From Pseudoselenomonas ruminantium (GTDB lineage Bacteria > Bacillota > Negativicutes > Selenomonadales > Selenomonadaceae): 64,000 nucleotides of DNA. This document shows, piece after piece, positions 23,601 to 31,146 of this stretch (position 1 is its first letter; each line of letters opens with the position of its first letter). A model generated the notes under the pieces. It had not been told where the DNA came from. It made no database searches and was given only the letters and a program-made list of their open reading frames with translations. Both the position numbers and the translations under genes were made by a program. The stretch lies in the NCBI GenBank assembly GCA_902780915.1, contig CACZHK010000004.1, forward strand, positions 1-64,000, in the 5' to 3' direction.

Positions 23601-25052
23601 TTGAAGAAGCAGGTTATATTCTATGTCCTCAGCCGCATGATATTCGCGGAGGCAGTTGTCTTATTATTCCCCATGGCCATCGCCTGGTACAATCACGACC
23701 CCAATGTGGTGAGCTTCCTGATGGCTTCGGTGCTGGCAGGCAGCGTGGGCTTGATACTGCGTTCCCGCACGAAGATCAAGGCGGAGAAGCTGACCCTCAA
23801 GGAGGGCATCGCCATCACGGGGCTGGCCTGGGTGGTGACTACCTTCCTGGGAATGCTGCCCTACGTCAACGGCGGATATCTGAATGGGCTGGATGCTTTT
23901 TTTGAAAGCATTTCCGGCTTCACTACTACGGGGGCTACTACCTTCACCACTCTGGCAGATCTTCCTCAGAGCATTCTTTTGTGGCGGGCCATGACCAACT
24001 GGCTGGGGGGCCTTGGCATCATCGTCATTTTCATTGCCCTGCTGCCTCAGGCGGGGGCAAGCACCGTGAATATGTACAGGGCCGAGGGAGCAGGCCCCAC
24101 GGATGACCGGGTGCTGCCCCGGCTCCGGGATATGACCAAGGCTCTTTTCATCATCTACATTTCCTTTACGGCGGCAGGCACTGTCCTTTTCATGCTAGGG
24201 GGGCTGGATCTGTTCCAGTCCTTTGTGCATGCCATGGCTTCTATCGCCGGGGGCGGCTTTTCTTCCTACGACGACAGTGCTATGCACTTTGACAGTGTGT
24301 GGCTGGAGGGCTGGATGACGGTCATCATGGCAGTGGCGGGGGGCAGCTTTGGCCTTTACTATCGGGCCTGGCATAAGGGCATCCATGTATTGTGGAGGGA
24401 TACAGAGTTTCGCTGCTATGTTTGCTGGCTCTTGGGCACCTCCGCGCTCATTGCTCTTGTCCTGATGCTGGAACTGGGCTACACTCCCGGTTATGCCCTG
24501 CGCCTTTCCACTTTCCAGGTGAGCTCGGTAGCTACCACGGGCTTCGTGTCCACGGACTTCGACCTCTGGCCGGAGTTCTGCAAGGGCATCCTCATCCTGC
24601 TGATGATCGTGGGAGGCTGTGGCGGCTCCACCGCCAGCGGCTTGAAGGTGGCGAGGCTGATAGTGCTGTTCAAGAGCACCTGGAACATCGTGCATCAGAA
24701 ACTCTCCCCCAGAAGGGTGACCCCTGTGCGCCTTGGTGGTGCCAGAGTGGAGGAAACGCAAGTCCTCCGCATCGGCCAATATTTCTTCCTCTACATGGCC
24801 TGCCTGGCTCTCTGCACCCTCATCATGACCTGGGACGGCATAGGCACCTTCGATTCCTTCGGCATAGCCGTGGCCACCCTGGGCAACGTAGGCCCCGGCT
24901 TCGGCGTCATCGGCGCCACCCAGACCTATGCAGGCCTGTCAGACTTCGCCAAGATTGTGCTCTGCGTGTTCATGCTGCTGGGGCGGCTGGAGATACTGAC
25001 CCTGCTGGTGATGCTGAGGCCAAGCTTCTGGCGGGGGGAGAGGTATTGGTGA
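23601..25052 (+). CDS. trkH: TrkH-family potassium transporter subunit 2
   Basis: A 483-residue TrkH with standard filter loops ESISGFTTTGATTFT, MASIAGGGFSSYDD, VSSVATTGFVSTDFD and ATLGNVGPGFGVIG. It starts at TTG, 7 bases after the stop of the first trkH, with no strong ribosome site of its own, which suggests coupled translation. The tandem of two different TrkH subunits behind one TrkA could give two transporters or a mixed dimer. It ends just before the first type I toxin-antitoxin locus. Confidence 0.88.
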   Translation: MKKQVIFYVLSRMIFAEAVVLLFPMAIAWYNHDPNVVSFLMASVLAGSVGLILRSRTKIKAEKLTLKEGIAITGLAWVVTTFLGMLPYVNGGYLNGLDAFFESISGFTTTGATTFTTLADLPQSILLWRAMTNWLGGLGIIVIFIALLPQAGASTVNMYRAEGAGPTDDRVLPRLRDMTKALFIIYISFTAAGTVLFMLGGLDLFQSFVHAMASIAGGGFSSYDDSAMHFDSVWLEGWMTVIMAVAGGSFGLYYRAWHKGIHVLWRDTEFRCYVCWLLGTSALIALVLMLELGYTPGYALRLSTFQVSSVATTGFVSTDFDLWPEFCKGILILLMIVGGCGGSTASGLKVARLIVLFKSTWNIVHQKLSPRRVTPVRLGGARVEETQVLRIGQYFFLYMACLALCTLIMTWDGIGTFDSFGIAVATLGNVGPGFGVIGATQTYAGLSDFAKIVLCVFMLLGRLEILTLLVMLRPSFWRGERYW

Positions 25053-25068
25053 GAGGTTGATTTTATTA

Positions 25069-25098
25069 TTGCTTTTAGGGGACGGTAGGTGGTATAAT
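25069..25098 (+). promoter_or_regulatory. Promoter of antisense RNA 1
   Basis: TTGCTT (25069-25074), 18 bases, TATAAT (25093-25098). The promoter region is clearly alike that at 43069-43097 (shared TATTG, TTTT, GG, GTG and TATAATT in register). Confidence 0.7.
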
Positions 25099-25103
25099 TA
25101 GGG

Positions 25104-25173
25104 CATCAGAGAAAGTCTATCAGGAAAACACAACAAAAAAGCCGCAAGGGATGACTACCCGAGCGGTTTTTTT
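25104..25173 (+). ncRNA. Antisense RNA 1 (type I antitoxin candidate)
   Basis: A transcript of about 70 bases from the promoter above to the terminator. Bases 25105-25131 match the plus strand at 25298-25323 (ATCAGA, AAGTC, ATCA, AAAACAC in order, about 22 of 28 aligned positions). It is therefore complementary to the minus-strand toxin mRNA over its start codon up to the ribosome site, and should block translation. Confidence 0.7.
25135..25173. terminator. Shared bidirectional terminator of TA locus 1
   Basis: AAAAAAGCCGC and GCGGTTTTTTT enclose an inner GGG/CCC stem. A-run on the left and T-run on the right let it end both the antisense RNA and the convergent toxin mRNA. Confidence 0.8.
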
Positions 25174-25218
25174 GTGTCCGTACATGGGCCTGACTAGGGC
25201 GTGAACGGACGGTAGAAG

Positions 25219-25311
25219 TTAATGCTTCTTGTTGCCATCCAGGGCTTTACACACATAGTAAGCGATTATACCGCCCAATACGCTGGCAGCCGTGGAAATC
25301 AGAAAGTCCAT
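25219..25311 (-). CDS. Small hydrophobic toxin-like peptide 1 (Fst-like)
   Basis: A 30-residue peptide: MDFLISTAASV, a glycine-containing hydrophobic span GGIIAYYVC, then KALDGNKKH. It has a single transmembrane segment and a charged tail, like Fst/Ldr-type type I toxins that act at the inner membrane. GGGAGGTG (25328-25321) lies 9 bases before the ATG. Over 24 aligned residues it shares 10 with the peptide at 43204-43290, including DFL, S, AS, I and K-LD. A TTGACG/CATAAT promoter 18 bases apart lies upstream on the minus strand (about 25364-25393). It is too short for usual gene finders. Toxicity is inferred from structure and context. Confidence 0.75.
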   Translation of the reverse strand: MDFLISTAASVLGGIIAYYVCKALDGNKKH

Positions 25312-25363
25312 CAAAGAAAACACCTCCCTTCATATGAATTCGGGGAGTGAGGCAACATCTATA

Positions 25364-25393
25364 TTATGAATCAATTGTTCTACAACCGTCAAG
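25364..25393 (-). promoter_or_regulatory. Promoter of toxin gene 1
   Basis: On the minus strand, TTGACG, 18 bases, CATAAT, giving a toxin mRNA leader of roughly 45 bases. Confidence 0.55.
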
Positions 25394-25426
25394 AAAATCT
25401 TCTTTGAGAAATTTTCCCTACCCTCT

Positions 25427-25452
25427 TAAGAAATCCCAAAATCCTACGATAT
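25427..25452 (+). promoter_or_regulatory. Sigma-28/sigma-D-type flagellin promoter
   Basis: TAAG (25427-25430), 14 bases, TACGATAT (25445-25452), against the known sigma-D pattern TAAA, 14-16 bases, GCCGATAT. The long leader that follows contains a GGGCGG/CCGCCC hairpin (about 25480-25502). Confidence 0.65.
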
Positions 25453-25615
25453 ATAGAATAGATATATATGTCAGACAAGGGCGGGGGACTTCCACCGCCC
25501 TTTATGGGCAATAAGAACATGAGCCTTGGGCCTTACAGGGACAGTAGGACAGAGGCTACTGTGAAAGATTTGACTAGGCAGTCTTTGGCTGCCCACCAGG
25601 GAGGATGTGTCAACA

Positions 25616-27385
25616 ATGGCAATGGTTGTCAAGAACAACATGTCGGCGGTTAAGACGTTGAATGTCCTGAATGCAAACTCCGCCGCGCTGGCGAAGGATT
25701 TGCGGCAAGTGGCTACGGGCATGAAGGTGAACTCCGCTGCCGACGATAACTCGGGCTATGCCATCTCAGAGCGGATGCAGGTCCGCATCCGCGCACTTGA
25801 ACAGGCGGATCAAAACACACAAAATGGCGCCAATATGCTGAAGGTGGCAGAGGGGGCAGTCAGCTCCACAGTGGATATCCTCAAAACCATGAAGGAAAAG
25901 GCCATCAACGCCGCTAATGACAGCAATACGGATGCGGATAGGGCCACTATCCAAAAAGAGCTGGATCAGTCCATCGATCAGATTGATGATAATGCACTGA
26001 TTACTTACAATAGTAAGACGTTGGTGGATGGGAGCAGGATGGCGAAGGGAGTAGCTACAAAGACTTCGCTGACGAACCAGAGCCTCGATGAGGAAACCAA
26101 GGGTACTACAAAGTTAGTTGATTTGAAGAATCGCAACGGTGAGAGGTTGAATATCCAAACTACCGATACGCTTACGGTATCATATGTCATTCAAGGGCGT
26201 AATTATAGCTTGGATATCAATGTGAATAAGGACATCACGCTGGACAAGGTGCTTCGTATGGCAAGTGAGCCGTACACCAGGAATAGTCCGGCTGCGGCTT
26301 CAGCGTATAGTACCTATGACTCTTCTTACTTTTCGGCAAGTACCGTTTATAGGACGGCGGTTAATACTGCCACTACGCAGTATAATAATTCTACTACCAC
26401 CACTAGTGCGGCATTAAAAAATGCGTCTGATGTTAAAAATCAGAAACATGACGTGTATGCTTCGTGGTATAATAGGTTTGCGAAAAATGAGTTGTATCAA
26501 GATGCTTCTTCGGCACAGATACGTGCTGCAATGGAGATTCATGGTACTGCTGGGGTAGCTGTAAGTGAATACGAGAGTGCGGTCACTGTTTATGAATCAG
26601 CTTCCACTACGCATCGCTCAGTACTGAATTCCGCTGCAACTGTTAAACAATCTTCCATTGATTCTGCTTCAACAGTCCTTTCTACGGCATTGAGTACAGC
26701 AGCCTCCACTCTAGGCGAGAGAATCGGTGAGTTGATTCCCTATAAACTTACGGTTGATACAGGCAATGTGGTGGGGAAAGCTGCTTCCGGCGATACAGTA
26801 TATACTGCCAATCGTGAGAGCGCAATTACCATCAGCTCCGCATCTGCGGGAGTGCGGCACCAGATTTCTGGCCTGACCTTCAGCGTAAAAGATTCTAAAG
26901 GACAGGTGAAGAAATCTGTCAACGCGGTGCTGGACAATTTCACTGAATCTGTCCGGGCAGTAAATAAATCTAATGACAATGCCATTACCTTGCAAGTAGA
27001 TGCCAAGGCCAATCAGGCTATTCGCATCAGCCTCACGGATATGCGCTCAGAGGCTCTGGGGTTGAAGAGTTCTGATGGCGTGATGCTCAGCGTGGCCACG
27101 CAAAAGCATGCCAATGCAGCGGTGAACGTGCTGGACAACGCCATCCAGAAGGCGCTGGATCAGCAGACGGATATCGGTGCCGTGGCGAACCGTATGGAGC
27201 AGACTTCCAACAACCTCCATATCGCCCGTGACAATGTCCAGGCCTCCGAATCCACTATCCGTGATGCCGACATGGCCAAGGCCATGACATCCTACACCAA
27301 GAACAACATCCTCCTGCAAGCAGCCCAAAGCATGCTGGCCCAGGCCAACCAGTCAAGTTCCAATGTGCTGAGTCTGTTGCAGTAG
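25616..27385 (+). CDS. fliC: Flagellin
   Basis: A 589-residue flagellin. The conserved N-terminal D0/D1 (about 1-165, NNMSAVKTLNVLNANSAAL, NSAADDNSGYAISERM) and C-terminal D1/D0 (about 495-589, ASESTIRDADMAKAM, NILLQAAQSMLAQANQSS, ending SLLQ) are complete. Between them lies a long variable part with an Ala/Ser/Thr/Tyr-rich low-complexity tract (about residues 220-370), a likely surface-exposed and glycosylated region. The ATG at 25616 is chosen over GTG at 25607 because AGGGAGG ends only a few bases before the GTG. It is exported by the flagellar system. It has a sigma-28-like promoter, a terminator, and GT8 genes downstream. Confidence 0.95.
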   Translation: MAMVVKNNMSAVKTLNVLNANSAALAKDLRQVATGMKVNSAADDNSGYAISERMQVRIRALEQADQNTQNGANMLKVAEGAVSSTVDILKTMKEKAINAANDSNTDADRATIQKELDQSIDQIDDNALITYNSKTLVDGSRMAKGVATKTSLTNQSLDEETKGTTKLVDLKNRNGERLNIQTTDTLTVSYVIQGRNYSLDINVNKDITLDKVLRMASEPYTRNSPAAASAYSTYDSSYFSASTVYRTAVNTATTQYNNSTTTTSAALKNASDVKNQKHDVYASWYNRFAKNELYQDASSAQIRAAMEIHGTAGVAVSEYESAVTVYESASTTHRSVLNSAATVKQSSIDSASTVLSTALSTAASTLGERIGELIPYKLTVDTGNVVGKAASGDTVYTANRESAITISSASAGVRHQISGLTFSVKDSKGQVKKSVNAVLDNFTESVRAVNKSNDNAITLQVDAKANQAIRISLTDMRSEALGLKSSDGVMLSVATQKHANAAVNVLDNAIQKALDQQTDIGAVANRMEQTSNNLHIARDNVQASESTIRDADMAKAMTSYTKNNILLQAAQSMLAQANQSSSNVLSLLQ

Positions 27386-27409
27386 ATTCAAAATTGAATA
27401 TTTGGCAAG

Positions 27410-27437
27410 AAAAGTCTCCCGCTACGGGAGGCTTTTC
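27410..27437 (+). terminator. Terminator after flagellin
   Basis: CTCCCG (27416-27421), loop CTA, CGGGAG (27425-27430), with outer AAAAG and CTTTT arms; the right arm provides the T-rich end. Confidence 0.85.
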
Positions 27438-27491
27438 CTGTTTGATGTGGTATAATATCAGGTGAGGAAGAACTTCAAAGGAGGCAGAATA

Positions 27492-27773
27492 ATGATGTTG
27501 TATGCAACCTTTATATTAAAAGAAAATATTTATCTTAATGTGTTTGTCATGAAAGAATATGAGGACAGAGACGGTGGGGATAACCTTATTGTCCGTGTAG
27601 AGCAAAAGGACAAGGAAGAAAATTTTAGTGAATGGAGACTGCCGGATATGGCCTGCTATAAGTCGTATGGATTTTCAGAGCTTGATTTATTTGCTGTAGA
27701 AGATTACCTGACCGTTAATGAATCAATTATATGGGATGATTGGAGGGAACATAAAAATGCCCGAATTGCTTGA
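27492..27773 (+). CDS. Small protein upstream of a DUF4160-like fragment
   Basis: A 93-residue protein starting at ATG 27492, with AGGAGG before it and TATAAT at 27451-27456. It begins MMLYATFILKENIYLNVFV and is acidic with several Trp/Tyr. I do not recognise the family. It overlaps the next short gene by 17 bases, an arrangement like two-gene DUF2442/DUF4160 modules, which are often considered toxin-antitoxin candidates; it may be the partner. Unsure of function. Confidence 0.55.
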   Translation: MMLYATFILKENIYLNVFVMKEYEDRDGGDNLIVRVEQKDKEENFSEWRLPDMACYKSYGFSELDLFAVEDYLTVNESIIWDDWREHKNARIA

Positions 27774-27897
27774 TATGTATTTGGGGTATTACTTCTATGT
27801 GAAGAGTGACGGTGATGACGAGCCGGTTCATGTTCATGTGGCAAAAGGGCATCAGGATAAAGCTACGAAATTCAAACACTCTAATTTGATAAGATAA
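27757..27897 (+). pseudogene. Truncated DUF4160-family protein
   Basis: A 46-residue reading frame with GGAGGGA before ATG 27757. It keeps the N-terminal signature of DUF4160 proteins: a tyrosine-rich strand GYYFYVKSDGDDEPVHVHVA with the His motif, then KATKF. Full members are about 80-95 residues; here the frame stops after HSNLIR, and the following bases do not restore the missing half. It is therefore probably a degraded remnant, though a short functional form cannot be excluded. Confidence 0.55.
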
Positions 27898-27963
27898 AAG
27901 ATAGGAACTTGCGAGAGGCAGGGATGATTGATGGATTGCAAGCGTATTGGGGAGGATGCGAGG

Positions 27964-29214
27964 ATGGTGCATGTCTCCTATGCTATGACGGATAAGAATG
28001 GCACCTATAGTAAATATATTGGCGCTTCCATGTGCTCTTTGTTTGAGCGCACAAATTCCTGGGTGACTATACACCTTTTGCATGATGATACCCTTACGGA
28101 AAAGAACCGTGATTATTTCATAGAACTGACTCGCAATTATGGGCAGCAAATCTTCTTCTACAATGTGGCCGAAGAATGTAAAGAATTGCTGGCAGAGGCC
28201 AGGGAAATCTTCAAGCGAGCAGTGGATACAGACTACTATACTCCTGCAGCTCTTTACCGATTGCTTGCTCCTATCCTTCTGCCTAAAGATGTGAAGCGGC
28301 TCATTTATCTGGATGCAGACACCATTGTCAATATGGATATCAAAAAGTTCTGGGAAATATTCATGGATGGACATCCATTAGCAGCTGTAACTGAGCGTTC
28401 TTTGATGAATCATTACCAGAAGCAGATTGATAAATCCATTGATGAAAAACTGTATCTTTTCCAGAACAGTTGGACGGATTCTGATACTTGTTTCAATTCC
28501 GGGGTATTGCTGATGGATTTGGAAAAGGTACGGAATATGGGCGAAATTCTCCTGCCAGGTTTGCGTTTTATTGTCCAGCATGAGAAGGAGTGCCGCTTCT
28601 TTGATCAGGATATTTTGAACTATTTCTTTGCCAGAGACTTCCTGCACTTGCCTTGGAATTATAATATATTGCAACACTGGGATAGGCAGTGGGGGAAACA
28701 GGAACTGGTAGAGGGAATCTATCACTATATGGGGCGCACTTTACGACTTGATTATACCGAGCCCAGGGATAAAATATTCTATGAGGCATTCGTAAAAACG
28801 CCTTGGTGTGATGCAGAATTTATCTGCAAGAGCCACGCAGTAACACGTGATGTATTGGTGAACGAAATCAAAAAGAAAATGGAGCTTAACAGCAAGGCTG
28901 CTGCTGCTTGGGCCAGGCGTACTCGTGTCTTCGTGGGGCCTAAGGAAAATGAGGAAGAATTGCGCGAACGGTTCTGCATGGCGAAAGACGAGCCGTATGT
29001 AATTCTTGATGAAGGCTGGACTAAAGGATTGGTACTGCCTTATGATTTGGGAACCCATATATACATTTTCTTTCTCAACAATTTTAAGGAACTGAAGGAA
29101 AAGTTGGATGAAGCTGGCTGGCAGGAATGGGAGGACTACATAGATGGGCAATCGCTGATCCTGCCACATTCTACGCGCCTGGTTGATGAATATCGCATTT
29201 TCCTGGTTATATAG
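27964..29214 (+). CDS. Family 8 glycosyltransferase 1
   Basis: A 416-residue GT8 enzyme. The catalytic GT-A domain (about 1-290) starts VHVSYAMTDKNGTYSKYIGASM, has the metal-binding DxD in RLIYLDADTIVNMD, and FNSGVLLMDLEKVR and FFDQDILNYFF. A separate C-terminal module (about 310-416) is shared with the next gene. The start at 27964 is taken because GGGGAGGA precedes it and it aligns with the start of the paralogue; upstream TTG/ATG at 27928/27931 are possible. It probably adds a hexose to an LPS-like or flagellin glycan. It lies behind flagellin. Confidence 0.85.
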   Translation: MVHVSYAMTDKNGTYSKYIGASMCSLFERTNSWVTIHLLHDDTLTEKNRDYFIELTRNYGQQIFFYNVAEECKELLAEAREIFKRAVDTDYYTPAALYRLLAPILLPKDVKRLIYLDADTIVNMDIKKFWEIFMDGHPLAAVTERSLMNHYQKQIDKSIDEKLYLFQNSWTDSDTCFNSGVLLMDLEKVRNMGEILLPGLRFIVQHEKECRFFDQDILNYFFARDFLHLPWNYNILQHWDRQWGKQELVEGIYHYMGRTLRLDYTEPRDKIFYEAFVKTPWCDAEFICKSHAVTRDVLVNEIKKKMELNSKAAAAWARRTRVFVGPKENEEELRERFCMAKDEPYVILDEGWTKGLVLPYDLGTHIYIFFLNNFKELKEKLDEAGWQEWEDYIDGQSLILPHSTRLVDEYRIFLVI

Positions 29215-29226
29215 GGAGGCTTTGAC

Positions 29227-30417
29227 ATGATACATATATGCTATGGTGTGTCAGATAAAAAGGGAACTTATACAAAATTTGCAGGAGCCTCCATTCACTC
29301 TGTTTTTGAAAATACCAAGGAATGGATAACTATACATTATCTGCATGACCATACTCTCTCAACAGATAATAGGCGGTATCTTATGCAGATGGTTCGTAGC
29401 TTTGGTCAGCAGATTATTTTCCATGATATGGAGACTGGCAACTTGGAGCGTTGGCAAAAGCTTGAGGATAGTATTGCTTTTTTGAAAGAGCAAACTAAAG
29501 GAGGACAAGTCAATCAAGCTATCTGGTATCCTTTGCTCATAGGAGAAACTTTTAAGGACTTGGATCGTCTTATTTTCTTGGATGCAGACACCATTATAAA
29601 TATGGATATTGCTGAGCTTTGGAATGAAGAAACAGGTGAAAACGGTTTGGCAGCAGTGCCGGATACTGTCATTCAGGAAGGGCACTTCAGCATGATGGTG
29701 GATAAGGGCCTATGTGCGGAGGAACGGTATTTCAATTCCGGGGTGTTGCTATTTGACATGAAGCGTTTTGGTCGTCAGGAAGGACTCCTGGAAAAAGGGG
29801 TAGCTTTCTTGAAAAAATACGATGTAATTGATTACCGTGACCAGAATATCTTTAATTATTTTTTCGGAGAGAAGTGTCGCTTGTTGCCGGTGAAGTATAA
29901 TACTTTGGTGGCATACGAGATGGTGAAAAAACGGGAAAATATAGGTGAGGCTATATATCATTACGCAGGCGGTCGCTATGCCATAGATTCAGTTAATAAC
30001 TTTCATCGACTTTTTTTGGAGCACCTAACTAAAACGCCTTGGTGTAATGCAGACTTTTTGAGCAATATGGCGCGTCAGATTCATCAGACAACCAGGTCAT
30101 TGATGTTAGGATATGCCAATTTTATAGCAGGTATGAGGAGAATCGTCATCGGGGAGGAAAAAGAAGAAGAAAAACTGAGGAAGATGCTTATAATCAAGGA
30201 TAATGAAGAGTTTATGACCTTAAAAAAATTCAATAGTCGCGGTTTGCGTCTGGAGCCAAATGAAATCCTCATATTCTTCGTAAAACATCAGGAATTTGAC
30301 AGTGTGAAAAAACATTTGGAAAGCTGTGGCTGTGCTGAAGGAGTACATTTTATCAATGGCAATATATTCATTTATCGTGACGGGGGGCAGGATGCCAAAA
30401 TCCTCAAAGAATCTTAA
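29227..30417 (+). CDS. Family 8 glycosyltransferase 2
   Basis: A 396-residue paralogue of the preceding gene, 12 bases after its stop, with AGGGAGGC before the ATG. It has HICYGVSDKKGTYTKFAGAS, the DxD in RLIFLDADTIINMD, FNSGVLLFDMKRF and DYRDQNIFNYFF. The C-terminal module (about 290-390) again has a strand-rich pattern ILIFFVKHQEFDSVKKHLE and INGNIFIY. Composition is more AT-rich than the envelope genes, which hints at a horizontally acquired glycan locus. Acceptor unknown. Confidence 0.85.
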   Translation: MIHICYGVSDKKGTYTKFAGASIHSVFENTKEWITIHYLHDHTLSTDNRRYLMQMVRSFGQQIIFHDMETGNLERWQKLEDSIAFLKEQTKGGQVNQAIWYPLLIGETFKDLDRLIFLDADTIINMDIAELWNEETGENGLAAVPDTVIQEGHFSMMVDKGLCAEERYFNSGVLLFDMKRFGRQEGLLEKGVAFLKKYDVIDYRDQNIFNYFFGEKCRLLPVKYNTLVAYEMVKKRENIGEAIYHYAGGRYAIDSVNNFHRLFLEHLTKTPWCNADFLSNMARQIHQTTRSLMLGYANFIAGMRRIVIGEEKEEEKLRKMLIIKDNEEFMTLKKFNSRGLRLEPNEILIFFVKHQEFDSVKKHLESCGCAEGVHFINGNIFIYRDGGQDAKILKES

Positions 30418-30540
30418 CAAAAGACGATGAAGAACTTATGGGGATAATCCTGTAATTCCTGTCAGCACGCTAGCTGGCTGTCCGAGATTGAGACTGGTTT
30501 AGGCAGTTTCGCAGCGGAGTATGAAAGGAGGCGTAGAGTT

Positions 30541-31092
30541 ATGGAAGCGTTAGCTGATTATATCAAAACAGAGAAAATAAATGGCGTGGTTTATGATATG
30601 AGTCCTGCCAATACCAAGCATATAATCATACAGGGGAATTTGAGCAGGATAATTGGCAATTTTTTGAGGGGAAAGCAATGCAAGGTGTTTTCCGAGATAG
30701 GAGTTCACTTTGATGATGATAATTACTTCATTCCTGATGTGACGGTGGTTTGCGATCGCAGCAAAATAACGGAGCAAGGCATAAAGGGGACACCTGATTT
30801 TGTGGCGGAGGTTCTTTCTTTCAGCACACACAGGAAAGATATAACTGTAAAAAAGCAGGTTTATGAAAAATTTGGTGTCAAGGAATACTGGATCATAAGC
30901 CCGAAAGATGAAACAATCGAAGTGTATTTATGGCAAAATGGCAAGTATGAGCTGGGCGGGGTTTATCATAATGCTACCGAGGAGGATATGAAGTATATGA
31001 CTGATAGAGAAAAGGCGGAAATAAACTTGTCTTTGAAACTAAGTTTGTATGATGATCTTGAGATACAGGTCAAAGATATCTTCGAAATATGA
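30541..31092 (+). CDS. Uma2-family (DUF820) PD-(D/E)XK nuclease-like protein
   Basis: A 183-residue protein of the Uma2 family, with a restriction-endonuclease-like fold. Motifs include FSEIGVHFDDDNYFIPDVTVV with the conserved PD, PDFVAEVLSFST with the ExL-type acidic residue, and KKQVYEKFGVKEYWIISP, the family signature. The biological role of this abundant family is not settled. It has AAAGGAGG before the ATG and stands alone; the 123-base gap upstream shows nothing notable. Its composition is AT-rich like the GT8 genes. Confidence 0.85.
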   Translation: MEALADYIKTEKINGVVYDMSPANTKHIIIQGNLSRIIGNFLRGKQCKVFSEIGVHFDDDNYFIPDVTVVCDRSKITEQGIKGTPDFVAEVLSFSTHRKDITVKKQVYEKFGVKEYWIISPKDETIEVYLWQNGKYELGGVYHNATEEDMKYMTDREKAEINLSLKLSLYDDLEIQVKDIFEI

Positions 31093-31146
31093 TAGTTCAG
31101 AGCAGTATTGTGACCAGCGACGAGGACTGCTTGCATATTCATTCGT

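Noticed and set aside
25468..25653. A 61-codon frame overlapping the flagellin start
   Set aside because: It lies in the flagellin leader in another frame, with no ribosome site and no protein character.
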